From: Neoechinorhynchus agilis
Lineage: Eukaryota > Acanthocephala
DNA: 64,000 nucleotides
Assembly (NCBI GenBank): GCA_051530055.1
Contig: CM121341.1
Span: 7,936,001 to 8,000,000, forward strand
Direction: 5' to 3'
In this document: positions 10,533-23,270 of the stretch, in pieces
How the letters are laid out: each line of letters begins with the position of its first letter
Position numbering within the stretch: position 1 is the stretch's first letter
Notes under the pieces: generated by a model
What the model saw: only the letters and a program-made list of their open reading frames with translations
What the model was told of the DNA's origin: nothing
Databases searched by the model: none
Made by a program: the position numbers and the translations under genes

Positions 10533-11745
10533 AAACTTACTACCAAAGCCTTTTATGCGGATCAATGATTCCGAGATCATTGTTGCAATAAAGATAATTT
10601 TCACAACCAATATAATTTAGATCAAGACGACTTTAAAAGTGTCCAGGAAAAGGAACCTCTTGTTTGTTGTTTCACAAACAAACGTTCAATGAGGAGCATT
10701 TTCTATAAACTTACTACAAAAGCCTTTTATGCGGATCAATGATTCCGAGATCATTGTTGCGATAAAGATAATTTTCATAACCAATATAATTTAGATCAAG
10801 ACGACTTTAAAAGTGTCCAGGAAAAGGAACCTCTTGTTTGTTGTTTCACAAACAAACGTTCAATGAGGAGCATTTTCTATAAACTTACTACAAAAGCCTT
10901 TTATGCGGATCAATGATTCCGAGATCATTGTTGCGATAAAGATAATTTTCACAACCAATATAATTTAGATCAAGACGACTTTAAAAGTGTCCAGGAAAAG
11001 GAACCTCTTGTTTGTTGTTTCACAAACAAACGTTCAATTAGGAGCATTTTCTATAAACTTACTACAAAAGCCTTTTATGCGGATCAATGATTCCGAGATC
11101 ATTGTTGCGATAAAGATAATTTTCACAACCAATATAATTTAGATCAAGACGACTTTAAAAGTGTCCAGGAAAAGGAACCTCTTGTTTGTTGTTTCACAAA
11201 CAAACGTTCAATTAGGAGCATTTTCTATAAACTTACTACAAAAGCCTTTTATGCGGATCAATGATTCCGAGATCATTGTTGCGATAAAGATAATTTTCAC
11301 AACCAATATAATTTAGATCAAGACGACTTTAAAAGTGTCCAGGAAAAGGAACCTCTTGTTTGTTGTTTCACAAACAAACGTTCAATAAGGAGCATTTTCT
11401 ATAAACTTACTACCAAAGCCTTTTATGCGGATCAATGATTCCGAGATCATTGTTGCGATAAAGATAATTTTCACAACCAATATAATTTAGATCAAGACGA
11501 CTTTAAAAGTGTCCAGGAAAAGGAACCTCTTGTTTGTTGTTTCACAAACAAACGTTCAATGAGGAGCATTTTCTATAAACTTACTACAAAAGCCTTTTAT
11601 GCGGATCAATGATTCCGAGATCATTGTTGCGATAAAGATAATTTTCACAACCAATATAATTTAGATCAAGACGACTTTAAAAGTGTCCAGGAAAAGGAAC
11701 CTCTTGTTTGTTGTTTCACAAACAAACGTTCAATAAGGAGCACTT
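10533..11745. repeat. Tandem array, 174-bp unit, 7 copies
   Basis: Units begin aaacttactac at 10533, 10707, 10881, 11055, 11229, 11403 and 11577, with no length change and few substitutions, so the array is young. Each unit carries small palindromes (gattccgagatcattgttg; cttgtttgttgtttcacaa). Confidence 0.95.
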
Positions 11746-11747
11746 CA

Positions 11748-12099
11748 TTATATTCGACGTACAAAGTCGTCATAGAAGAGATCCGAATATTTTGGATATC
11801 GATTACGGACTTCAATGGTTCAATGGGTAAAATAAAAGGATATTAGTCACGCTCGTATTTATATCTGTCATATCCAAGACATTTTAATTTGCGTATTGTG
11901 GAGACCAAAATGCAATAACCAAGTCGAGGGAAAAGGAAACGCACTTACCAGTTGGAGCATTCTTTAATGAAGGCGACACAAGACAAGCCATATTATTATC
12001 AAGATGATTGAGTTGATCAACCGAAAGTTCTCTGCATCTAATAACTGAATGTTCATTCATTTCCACGCTCTGTTCACGAAGCGAAACTAAATGGATCAT
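11748..12099 (-). CDS. Unknown small protein, two-exon model
   Basis: Minus-strand model: exon 1 12099-11949 (donor gtaagt), exon 2 11809-11748 (acceptor after a pyrimidine-rich stretch ending in gaag). The phases agree and a stop follows after 70 residues. I see no domain. The second exon ends within a few bases of the 174-bp array. A second donor (gtacgt) within exon 2 would instead continue across that array to an exon I could not identify. Confidence 0.3.
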
Positions 12100-12197
12100 C
12101 GTCACTTTAATGGCTATTCAAAAAGACAAGAGGTATTTTATAAATATTTATGGATTCTAAATGATGTTTCTCATGAATTTGTATAATTTAAGATTGG

Positions 12198-12728
12198 CTA
12201 ATGGCCGCTCCCCTTCAAAATACCTTCCTTGTTTTCCATGGTTGAGGAGGGTAAGAATGAAGATGAAAGTTCCATTGGAACAGAAGCTTGGAGAAGAGTA
12301 GAGAATCGTTTGAGGTCTTCGTTGGTGACAGCTTCTTGTCTTTGTCCTTCATTGGTTATGACTCTCCGTAATTCAAATCCACCATTGCTTGAAGCTCTTA
12401 CTTCAAGTCTTGGGTCATCGCCGATGAAATAAACGATACGAGCCTTTCTATTGGCTTCTGCGAAAGTGAGACCTTTACGTTTCTGATTAAAAGAATTATC
12501 CATTTGTAGATCAGTAGACTTTTTTAACAGCAGAAATGGTGCCACATCGTAAAGTTTCGACGAGCTTTGTTTCGAGTTGGCACAATCGTGATGGTGTTCT
12601 TTAAAAGGTTTACTCCGTTTGCATTGTCGTACTCGACGGCACGATTTCCTTTGTCGCTCCCTGTTCCCAGCATTTGGATTGAAACAAGTTTGGAGGAGTT
12701 TTGAAATACTCCTTCGCAGTGAATGCAT
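12198..12728 (-). CDS. Unknown basic protein, main exon
   Basis: A 176-codon frame runs from ATG 12728 to a stop at 12198. The first 60 residues are rich in Arg, Lys and Cys (RERQRKSCRRVRQCKR). The second half looks folded (RKARIVYFIGDDPRLEVR) and ends in a Ser-rich tail. No family recognised. The ATG is directly preceded by cgtag, a possible acceptor, and an in-frame stop lies there. It may therefore be the second exon of a gene whose first exon is 15699-15532; both ends are phase 0 and the intervening 2.8 kb is almost entirely a tandem array, the pattern seen in proven genes in this window. Confidence 0.45.
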   Translation of the reverse strand: MHSLRRSISKLLQTCFNPNAGNRERQRKSCRRVRQCKRSKPFKEHHHDCANSKQSSSKLYDVAPFLLLKKSTDLQMDNSFNQKRKGLTFAEANRKARIVYFIGDDPRLEVRASSNGGFELRRVITNEGQRQEAVTNEDLKRFSTLLQASVPMELSSSFLPSSTMENKEGILKGSGH

Positions 12729-12965
12729 CTACGATTTGAAGTGGTGGAAGATGCTTTTGAAACGATTTTGGTCATCGAGAAATTCTTCATTTATGCAGGA
12801 AAAAAAGAAACCAACTGAGAAGACAGTATTTGTGCGCCAACGTTGATGCTGCTGCATGCTACCGAACAAGGAGGGCAGGGCTTAACGATGTTGTAGTAAT
12901 TCACGTTTCCGATTGCATCAGAACTTTATATACGAGTGATATGCCCCATGAGATTTTTTTTGAAT

Positions 12966-15490
12966 ATTATTAGACCTAAAGTATCCAACTAACTACAAAA
13001 AAACCCATTCATTTTTTAGATTTTTGTTCGCAATATTCGCTGATTTTCAATAACAAATATTCCGAACATTATTAGACCTAAAGTATCCATCTAACTACAA
13101 AAAACCCATTCGTTTTGGAATTTTTGTTCATAATTCGCTGATTTTCAATTAGAAATATTCCGAACATTATTAGACCTAAAGTATCCATCTAACTACAAAA
13201 AAACCCATTCTTTTTTGAGATTTTTGTTCGCAATATTCGCTGATTTTCAATAAGAAATATTCCGAACGTTATTAGACCTAAAGTATCCATCTAATACAAA
13301 AAAACCCATTCATTTTTGAGATTTTTGTTCGCAATATTCGCTGATTTTCAATAAGAAATATTCCGAACGTTATTAGATCTAAAGTATCCATCTAACTACA
13401 AAAAAACCCATTCATTTTTTAGATTTTTGTTCGCAATATTCGCTGATTTTCAATAAGAAATATTCCGAACATTATTAGACATGAAGTATCCATCTAACTA
13501 CAAAAAACCCATTCATTTTTTAGATTTTTGTTCTCAATATTCGCTGATTTTCAATAAGAAATATTCCGAACATTATTAGACCTAAAATATCCATCTAACT
13601 ACAAAAAACCCATTCATTTTTGAGATTTTTGTTCGCAATATTCGCTGATTTTCAATTCAAAATATTCCGAACATTTATTGAGCCTCGTCTCCAACTGCTA
13701 CAAAACCCATTCATTTTTTGAGATTTTTGTTCGCAATATTCGCTGATTTTCAATTAGAAATATTCCGAACATTATTAGACCTAAAGTATCCATCTAACTA
13801 CAAAAAACCCATTCATTTTTGAGATTTTGGTTCGCAATATTCGCTGATTTTCAGTCAAATATTCGGACATATTAGAACTAAAGTATCCATCTAACTACAA
13901 AAAACCCATTCATTTTTGAGATTTTTGTTCGCAATATTCGCTGATTTTCAATAAGAAATATTCCGAACATTATTAGACCTAAATATCCATCTAACTACAA
14001 AAAACCCATTCATTTTTTAGATTTTTGTTCGCAATATACGCTGATTTTCAATAAGAAATATTCCGAGCATTATTAGACCTAAAGTATCCATCTAACTACA
14101 AAAAAACCCATTCATTTTTGAGATTTTTGTTCGCAATATTCGCTGATTTTCAATAAGAAATATTCAATTATTAGACCTATAGTATCCATCTAACTACAAA
14201 ACCCGGGTATAATTTTTGAATTTTTGTTCGCAATATTCGCTGATTTTTCAATAAAAATATTCCGAACGTTATTAGACCTAAAGTATCCATCTAACTACAA
14301 AAAAACCCATTCATTTTTGAGATTTTGTTCAATATGTCCATGATTTTTCAATAAGAAATATTCCGAGCGTTATTAGACCTAAAGTATCAACTAACCCTTT
14401 ACAAAAAAAAACACATTCATTTTTTAGATTTTTGTTCGCAATATTCCGCTGATTTTCAATAAGAAATATTCCGAGCATTGTTAGACCTAAAATATACATC
14501 TAACTACAAAAAACCCATTCGTTTTTGAGATTTTGGTTCGCAATATTCGCTGATTTTCAATTAGAAATATTCCGAACATTATTAGACCTAAAGTATCCAT
14601 CTAACTACAAAAAAACCCATTCATTTTTGAGATTTTTGTTCGCAATATTCGCTGATTTTCAATAAGAAATATTCCGAACGTTATTAGACATAAAGTATCC
14701 AACTAACTACAAAAAAACCCATTCATTTTTTAGATTTTTGTTCGCAATATTCGCTGATTTTCAATAAGAAATATTCCGAGCATTGTTAGACCTAAAATAT
14801 ACATCTAACTACAAAAAACCCATTCGTTTTTGAGATTTTTGTTCGCAATATTCGCTGATTTTCAATTAGAAATATTCCGAACATTATTAGACCTAAAGTA
14901 TCCATCTAACTACTAGCTTATTCATTTTTTGAGATTTTTGTTCGCAATATTCGCTGATTTTCAATTAGAAATATTCCGAACATTATTAGACCTAAAGTAT
15001 CCATCTAACTACAAAAAACCCATTCGTTTTTGAGATTTTGGTTCGCAATATTCGCTGATTTTCAATTAGAAATATTCTGAACATTATTAGACCTAAAGTA
15101 TCCATCTAACTACAAAAAAACCCATTCTTTTTTGAGATTTTTGTTCGCAATATTCGCTGATTTTCAATAAGAAATATTCCGAACGTTATTAGACCCTAAA
15201 GTATCCATCTAACTACAAAAAACCCATTCATTTTTTAGATTTTTTGTTCGCAATATTCGCTGATTTTCAATAAGAAATATTCCGAACATTATTAGACCTA
15301 AAATATCCATCTAACTACAAAAAAACCCATTCATTTTTTAGATTTTTGTTCGCAATATTCGCTGATTTTCAATAAGAAATATTCCGAGCATTATTAGACT
15401 TAAAGTATCCATCTAACTACAAAAAAACCCATTCATTTTTGAGATTTTGGTTCTCAATATTCGCAGATTTTCAATAAGAAATATTCCGAT
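12966..15490. repeat. Tandem array, ~103-bp unit, ~24 copies
   Basis: The unit reads through ttattagacctaaagtatcc, ctaactacaaaaaaccc and ttcgctgattttcaataag and recurs from about 12966 to 15490. Unlike the arrays at 7.9 and 10.5 kb it is heterogeneous: A-run lengths vary, and units near 13670, 13860, 14200 and 14330 are worn. It is therefore older or mutating faster. If the exon pair 15532-15699 and 12198-12728 is real, the array sits in its intron. Confidence 0.95.
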
Positions 15491-15531
15491 TGGCAGGAGA
15501 GTCGTGTAGTTAGTAATGTGAGAAAATATAC

Positions 15532-15699
15532 CAGCTTTTTGCCATCATCGCCTCCAAAAACATCCCATTTTCTAGAAGCCACACATACATCTATCATTCG
15601 GTCGACGGTAAAAAGGTCAAAAAGCTTAGAGCGAAACGAGGCTGTAGTCATCAATTTTGCTCCGTGTGGGATCGTTTCCTGACATCTCCCATACTTCAT
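15532..15699 (-). CDS. Candidate first exon of the gene at 12198-12728
   Basis: ATG at 15699; 56 codons ending at a gtatat donor at 15531, phase 0. The sequence contains SFRSKLFDLFTVDRMIDVC and then KWDVFGGDDGKK, which is protein-like but not recognised. Reading through the donor reaches a stop inside low-complexity sequence at the edge of the tandem array. Joining to 12728-12198 keeps the frame and would give about 232 residues. The long intron is inferred, not shown. Confidence 0.35.
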
Positions 15700-18600
15700 C
15701 GTTCGGGAATTACAAGGATTAAAAATCTTGGCTTGGATAAACGAACAACAAATTCATCTGAAATCATTTATGTCAATTGTACGATGAGAAATCCGATGTC
15801 TTGTATATTCTTAACAAGATAGATTGCTGGAGAGAAAGGTGATGTGGATTCATTTTATATTATTTGCTTTTCCTGAGTTTCAGCCAGTTAAAATTTGTGA
15901 AGGTACATAAAAAGTGAAATTAATTGGTCTACTAAACACCTAAAATTCTTATTACACTTTATCGATTTAAACTTCCATTAATATTGTAGAGATTGTGTGA
16001 AAACATTCTTTTTAATCAGCATAACTTAAGAAAGTTTGAAATTATCCATATCACAAATTACTGAGTTCTAACATTGTTTGTTCACGGTGAACATTCATCG
16101 AATCTCCGACGATTAATCCGACTTAGCGGTCTTTTATCTTCGCTAAACTTGACGTCCCAGACGATAACAATAAATAATTCCGATTAGATCGTTTTGCTGG
16201 AAACAGCAAGCACTTAGGTATCTGCAAAGTCGATTTAGAGCTCAGCAATCTTGCAGTAGACAGACGTGAGTTTACTATAAATCTGCGATTTATTATACCA
16301 AAATGTTTCTTGGTCGTCCAAATCTCACATAAGAAAAACTTATTGATTTTCTTCAACAATAAAGACGATCGATAGTTTTTGTCATTTAATCATTTTTGCG
16401 TCAAAAAATGTTTTGTCCGATAACGTTATCAAAAATTAAAATGGTCGACTAAAAGTGTTCAAGTGTCCTTTTATAATTTCAAATCTTAATACCTGTGAAT
16501 TAAATCTATGAGTTGCCTTAAATAATTTTGCTGGAACTCGTAAGAGTCTTTGATGCTGAAGTATCAACATGTTGAGTTTTTTCTAAATTTTTAGAAATGT
16601 AAACAATCGATCTTTGTGGATGAAGAAAATCATAATGTCCATCACCGAAGAGTACGATGGAAACTGTATCGAATCGAATTGGAATTAAAAAATAAATATT
16701 GGAAAAATGTGAGTTTCTAACACTTACAAGCAATCTTGATAAAGGCTTTGGATTGAGCCGGAATATCGATTCAATAAATTTACAAAATTTTATCGCCACT
16801 ACACAACAAAAAATAAATATCCATATATTCTATAAAAACAATTACTAAACATTAAGCTTAAAGATATTTAAACTCGTTTTAAGTACTTTTTCCACTTAGT
16901 CTTAGAAACAATTAACTCAAATCTTTCTTCTATAAATGCTTAAATCGTCTTGCAGTACATTTATTGGAACCATTTATGTAGGTTAGCTAATGTTTGCGAT
17001 CAAGGGTATCTAAGGTTTTTGCAGAAATTGAACGGATCATCTCAGTCGAATGTAATACGAAGAATAGTGGATTATCAGTAACGATATATCTTTGATTTAA
17101 TGATTGATTCGCAAACTAAATCCATTGGCAATCAGAGTTTGTGAAATAAAATGGAGTATTGACAACGCACATAAGAGAAATAATTTTACAGCAAAAACGG
17201 TAAACAGAATAAATTAGGATTGGGAATACTTTATCTATTTAGTCGAGTTCATTTTAATCTCTATTGTCGTCTTCTTCAAACCAAATCCTACGATAAGAAC
17301 TTTTGATTGTGAGAGAAGATATGCTTGTGAGAACTATCACATTTGTATTCGAGATATTTGAATACATTAAAAAATAGTTCGGATTCATAAGTTATTAAGA
17401 GTTTTCTGTGACCGTTGATAATAAAGGTTGCGAATTGTGAGTCCATTAATGATAATCCAAAGAATTAATTGAGTACGTTAAACCTTTGATACCAGTTTTA
17501 TTGGCACTTCCTTTTCTAAAATATCTTCTTAAAGTTTTAAAAGGATAAACTAAGATTCATTTTTGCCATCACATTTCGTTTCAATTATCCACTCTATTTA
17601 TTCGCCCTAGACGAATTTTCTTTAGTTTTGAGAAAATAGAGATTAATTTATTAATTCTCTTTCACAATACTGACGAGAAGGACGAAATATTATATGAAAA
17701 GAAATCTTTATTTTCTTAAAACTTCACAAAATATATGAGATTATATGAAAGCAAAATGAAAAACTTATATTTGCACTACATGATAAGTACTCAGCTCTCC
17801 AATCTAAACTGTCTTACTACAGTTATTAAGCGCAAAAATTGACTTAATTAATGTGAATCATGGGAGAAATATTTTAAAGAACTATGACTGAATGCATTAA
17901 CGTTTATTTGCCAAATGCACAGCGGGATTTCCTGCTTCCAAACTCTAACGATCAACGAAATATTCGCCATTTTCTGTGTGGTCCAACAGCACTTAAAGTT
18001 GATTTGCCATCATCATCTCTGTCGAGCATTACGGAAACCCTAAAATTAGAATTAGGGCTACGTTTTACTCATTGGATGTTTTTGATTCACACCATTGCAT
18101 CTCCAAGTCAACTAAAGTGCTATTTGAGCATTAGTTGCAAATCGAGTTTGTGCCTTTTTGACACATATGAAAGGTATCATTTTCCAATTAATCCTATCCG
18201 CTAGAAATCAGTGTTAACTAAACTCTCGTCAAATCATTGAGTTTTGCGATGGGCACAAGTCCCATGATGCGAAGCATTGCGTTCGAGGCAATTAGATTGA
18301 GTCGACCTTCCTTTTTTTCTGCTCGTGAATTCGATCAGAAATATGATATCCTACTACTGAGGTTAAAAGGCGTCCCAGAAAGTTAGTATCGAATAAGCAG
18401 TGCCACTGAGACGTTTAAAATCCCCTGAATGCGCATGGATGAGAGTTCGTACTTAAATTTCCAGACTTTCTTTTGTTTAACCTTTCACTTTATTTAAAGA
18501 ACTTAGCGAAATGAAAAAACAGTGCAATAGAAACACTTAGCAAACTACTTCTCAGACGACAGTCAAATGCTCTTGAGTCCATTTAAAAAAGTTGAATTCG

Positions 18601-18700
18601 CTAAAAGGTCTGCGTTTTACGACAATAACGCTTTTTAATCTCAATAGAACAAGTTATAAATTTTTTATATAAACGAAAAAGGTTTCTAAGAACAGTTAAG
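15700..18700. other. Gene-poor AT-rich stretch
   Basis: Frames on the minus strand at 16123-16359 and 16518-16799 do not begin with ATG, and exon structure could not be confirmed. A plus-strand 106-codon frame with ATG at 17884 (stop at 18204) has protein-like composition and no recognised motif. I see no RNA gene, array or foldback here. The 3' part (18.2-18.7 kb) is the upstream flank of the receptor gene. Confidence 0.4.
17884..18204 (+). CDS. Hypothetical protein, single-exon frame
   Basis: ATG-started frame of 106 codons with mixed composition, containing a Ser-rich stretch (LPSSSLSSITETLKLELG) followed by a hydrophobic run (THWMFLIHTIA). No family, signal peptide or splice signal recognised, and no repeat origin seen. 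It may be chance. Confidence 0.22.
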   Translation: MTECINVYLPNAQRDFLLPNSNDQRNIRHFLCGPTALKVDLPSSSLSSITETLKLELGLRFTHWMFLIHTIASPSQLKCYLSISCKSSLCLFDTYERYHFPINPIR

Positions 18701-21689
18701 ATGTGCTTCGATCGCATTTCAGATGAAAAATTGATACCTATGTATGGATGGAATTTATACACAATTATTCGTTTTTGTCTTTTATCCCTAGTCATATTAC
18801 TCGTATTAGTTGGCCTCATTGGAAACACAATTTCTCTGTTTCTATTCACAAAGGGAGATATATGTGGTGAATGAATATTTCGTGCGGTTTATGGTCTCTC
18901 CTCAAGTCAAACGAAATCAACCCGACACTTCTCAGCCATATTCTATTTAATGGTTGAGAAAATAGAGATTAATTCCACTTTTTCGCAATATTTCTTAAGT
19001 TTCGTCGGACTTTTTTTGGTCTTAAAGGTGGATGTAGAGTTTTTGTTTAATGATTGAGAAAATAGAAATCACAAATTCTCCTTTTTTACAATATTTATTA
19101 AGTTTCGTCGGACTTCTTTAGGTCTTAAAGGTGAATGTAGAGTTTTTTGTTTAATGATTTAGAAAATAGAGATTAATTCTCCTTTTTCACACGCAATATT
19201 TCTTGAGTTTCGTCGGACTTCTTTAAGTCTTAAAGGTGGAGGTTAGTTTTTTATTCTGTGAATGAGAAAATAGAAATCACAAATTCTCCTTTTTTACAAT
19301 ATTTATTAAGTTTTGTCAGACTTCTTTAGGTCTTAAAGGTGGAAGTTAGTTTTTTGTTTAATGATTTAGAAAATAGAGATTAATTCCCCTTTTTCACACG
19401 CAATATTTCTTCAGTTTCGTCGGACTTCTTTAAGTCTTAAAGGTGGAGGTTATTTTTTTATTCTGTGAATGAGAAAATAGAAATCACAAATTCTCCTTTT
19501 TTACAATATTTCTTAAGTTTCGTCGGACTTTTTTAGGTCCTAAAGGTGGATGTATAGTTTTTTATTCTGTGATTGAGAAAATAGAGATCATAAATTCTCC
19601 TTTTTCACACGCAATATTTCTTAAGTTTCGTCGGACTTCTTCAGGTCTTAAAGATGGATGTATAGTTTTTTATTCTGTGATTGAGAAAATAGAGATCATA
19701 AATTCTCCTTTTTCACACGCAATATTTCTTAAGTTTCGTCGGACTTCTTCAGGTCTTAAAGATGGATGTAGAGTTTTTTATTCTGTGATTGAGAAAATGG
19801 AGATTAATTCTACTTTTTCGCACGCAATATTTCTTAATTTTCGTCGGACTTCTTTAAGTCTTAAAGGTGGATGTAGAGTTTTTTGTTCGATGATTGAGAA
19901 AATAGAGATCACAAATTCTCCTTTTTCACACGCAATATTTCTTGAGTTTCGTCGGACTTCTTCAGGTCTTAAAGGTGGAGGTTAGTTTTTTATTCTGTGA
20001 TTGAGAAAATAGAGCTTAATTCCCTTTTTCGCAATTCAGATTGTTTCGCAAGTTTGTTGTTTAGTTCGTTGAAGCAACAAAATTGCGAAACAACCTGAAG
20101 ATGCCCGACGAGACGGACGAAATATTGTATGAAATGTATTAATCTCTATTTTCTCAATCACCAAGCAAAATATATCCGTGAACAACTTTTCAACTAGGCG
20201 AGATTATTTCTAGTGCAAATTCTATCGAAAATTAGCGATTCTTATTTTTAAGTTCCACATCAAAGCCAAGTTCTTTTTTCCGTCTCTGATAAATGTAAGT
20301 TTTCCGTGATTTCGAGATTCACATATCGATTCATGCGGTTCGATCTGATTTTTTTAACAGTTCGAATTAAATAGGATTTATGTTATTTCTGAGTTTTAGT
20401 AAAACACCAAATATTACCCAAAAATTTTCTTAAAATGATTAAAAAAATGAATTATGGAAGAGGAAGCGACACTATAGCAAATAAAAAATAACCCTTTTAT
20501 TTCTACGTATCTTTTTAGTTGTTTCTAATTTTAAATTTTCTTAATTGTGTAAGCCCAAAAACTTCGCATTATTGTGTAATTTCAGCAAAAAAAGCCTATG
20601 TTGAATTTTCGATTAGAACTATAAGAGATCAATCGAAGACACTAAAACCTTTCGTCTCATTATAAACCGCATGAGAAATATTCGTTCATGTTAAAGCGGA
20701 CATCGTTTGCAGTTGTAATGATTGCCCTATCCCTGGGTAATTTATGTAAGATTATAGTGTCCTATATGGTAAATATCACATTTGAAATTCTCCGGAAACA
20801 ACGCAGCGCCAGCAATGATCAACTGTGCCAACTTCTTGAACTTTTGGATATTTGCTCCTCTTACGCTGTATCCCAAGCTCTAGTCTTTTTAGCGATTATC
20901 CGCTTAGCCGTCTTTACGGGCTCAAGGGGACTTATTTCATACGCTCATAGAAGCAAATTCCTAACATTCGCCATTATTGCTGGAATGGCCGTCTTCACAA
21001 GTCTTAACATCGGCTTCGTCGTTCGTAATTTTGGTGTTTTAAAGCTAAAGATTAACACTGAAGGTATGACGACCAAGATTTGTCTTTACAAAAACCAAAT
21101 TTCAAACTACGTTTATTTCGCTGAACTTCTTTTATTCTATTCGATCATTCCAGCTGCTTGTATGACCATGTTCAGTATCGTTATTCACCGAGTAATCAAG
21201 CCAATTCGCAACAGGTCTCGAAAAGATCCCGCAATCAATAAGAAAATGCAACAACACCAACAAACCAATGTCGCCTTCTTTTTTCTAAGTATGCTTCATT
21301 TTGTATGTACGATTCCTTATATATTAGTCTGGCTCTGGATCACTATTCGACCATTAGACTTTCGATTGTATGCTTTCCCAGTTCATATAGCCAAGTTCGC
21401 TTACTACATCGGAGTCATAAATCATTCGGCCAATGTATATTTGTGTGCTTTGACCAGTAAAGCCATTCGACAGTACGTAAAGAGCTTCTTTATTATCAAC
21501 ATTCGGAATGAACCCAATATTGCCGACAAGACATCCAATCTCGATAATAATCCGTTTCAGACAAGCTTCCAGTTACCCAGCAGCTTCGTGTCCACAGCTC
21601 CCAGTCAGGAAAAAACCTTCCCGGATGGCAGTCTCACGAAGTTTTTCCCAAGCTCATTCAACTTTCACGTAGAGTCCAGCGAAGTGTAA
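18701..21689 (+). CDS. Rhodopsin-family (class A) G-protein-coupled receptor
   Basis: Two exons, join(18701..18866, 20713..21689), phase 1 on both sides, encode 380 residues. Exon 1 carries TM1 with the class A signature GN at 41-42 (LVGLIGNTISLFLF). Exon 2 begins after a strong acceptor (tcgtttgcag) in TM2 (ALSLGNLCKII). TM3 ends LAIIRLAVF, so the usual DRY is IRL. TM6 carries FVCTIPYILVWLW. TM7 ends NHSANVYLCALTSKAIRQ, a variant of NPxxY followed by the helix 8 region. The pattern around TM7 resembles invertebrate peptide receptors, but the ligand cannot be told. It is a plasma membrane protein with a 75-residue Ser/Thr-rich tail. Intron 1 (1846 bp) is mostly the tandem array at 18.95-20.16 kb. 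An upstream in-frame start is not excluded. Confidence 0.8.
18950..20163. repeat. Tandem array, ~105-bp unit, ~10 copies, with an inverted terminal piece
   Basis: Units read ttgagaaaatagag, then caatatttcttaagtttcg, then tcggacttctttaggtc. After 20030 the sequence becomes a hairpin (20041-20094: ttgtttcgcaag and its complement). It is followed by the reverse complement of the unit start (atctctattttctcaatca at about 20142-20160). So the array is one half of a foldback element whose arm was tandemly amplified. Frames inside, such as 19569-19985, are repeats and not genes. It lies within the receptor's intron. Confidence 0.9.
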
Positions 21690-23270
21690 GAAACGATCTT
21701 TAACAATCCATAAATGAAGGATGCAAATAAATCCAGAGAAATCCATGTAGTTTATGTTGATCTAAAATCACGTCTCTCTCTCACGATTGCTACAGGAATT
21801 CGTAAAGACCGCAATTGAATAAAATCTAAAGATTTTTAAAGAAACAAATAATCATCATGCATCTTAGCCAAAAAATGAAATCGAGATTGTGGTCTCTTAG
21901 TAAAAAAACCGATTTTGTCTAATTCAACAACCTAACAATTCTACTTGTTATCGGGTAAATTATGAAAAAAATATTCACAAAGTTACAGTCTAGCCCCTAA
22001 AAAATGTAATAAATTCTTCAATCAGACTGAATAAATTTTTGTTGTTTTCATTATCGATATTATGCAATCTATACGAGTGACACAATCATAAAATAATCGT
22101 CCAAGTATTTCAAAGATTGTAGTGAGCGACAGGTTCGCGATAAGCGATTCCTTGCATAATGCTCCTCATTCGCTAGAATTCCGTTGTATATTTTATCTAA
22201 AGCAATAATTGTCTTCAAATGCCACTCGAAACCACATTTAGACTTCCAATTTCGTTGACTTTAATCATTCGAATATTGCTAATCATCGACACATGAAATC
22301 CTTCGGGTAAATTAAAGTTTATAATTTTGGTGAATATAATCCGCCGGTCATAACCTATATTTGATTTATTGGAAATATTTCGCGAGGAGGTAACTTCATC
22401 AATCATTGATTGCAAGTGTTTACGACTGTTAAATATTATGACCGAGGTTGTATGGTCACCAAAATTATAATTCACAAATTTCTATTGAAATAATTTTTTT
22501 GAGGACGAAATAATCAGTTTGCCACTCAATGTAATTAAATTCAGTGCCAATTTTTGGACTTATGAACTTAATTAGCTCTCACCACACTCCGAAACGAAAT
22601 AATACTTTAATTTTCTTAAAAATACATTGCCAACTATGAAACGTACCTTTTCTACTCGATCTTTCACTCACTTTGTTTATAGTGCGGTTGAAATTTAATC
22701 GTCGTCGAAATGGGCCAACACGTATCTTACGAAACGTAAAGCACAGTTGAGAAACGCTATCAGAAATTACTAGAACCGATTTAATAGAACAGCAATCTTT
22801 GAAGAGACTAAAACGTGAAATATCTTTGATTCTATACACATATCAATCAATAATTACATTTTAAAAAATAGAATTTTTAATGAAATTTCTCGGCCTTTCT
22901 ATGGAAAACCAAAAATGACCGTGAATCTATCAAAATTTTCATACGAACTTGAAAAGTGTCGCTCTATGCTTTTAAGTCGCAATCAAAAATTCTGATTTAA
23001 TTTACTTTGTGCATAAATCTTTGCTAAAATTTTAAGTTATGAGGTTTTAATTATTACGCGAACAGAAATTTAGTTTCGGTGAGTTTCGCTTCATTAGTCA
23101 TAGTTTTTTGCGGCTTCGCGAAATCGAACCAATAAAGTATTTTCTATCCGAGGAAGGAATATGATCACTACATCTCCAACTCTGTCATCCCGAAGGAGTT
23201 TCTCACAATGGGTTTACAGAAATGTGTCGGTTAATTTAGTCCATTGAAACCGGAAATGAAACAATTTAAG
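21690..23270. other. Intergenic; weak minus-strand exon candidates
   Basis: Two minus-strand frames, about 22839-22579 and 22475-22215, have protein-like composition. The first ends near a gtacgt donor and the second opens after ttatttcaatag. However, the phases of these two sites disagree (1 versus 0) and neither frame starts with ATG. I therefore do not call a gene. The rest is AT-rich without repeats. Confidence 0.3.

Noticed and set aside
16518-16799. Two-exon minus-strand gene with a gtaagt intron
   Set aside because: Splice signals look reasonable, but the frame has no ATG start and the product of about 50 residues has no recognisable features.
19569-19985. A 138-codon open frame with internal protein repeats
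   Set aside because: It is the ~105-bp DNA array read in a frame its period keeps open; it lies inside the GPCR intron and has no coding features.
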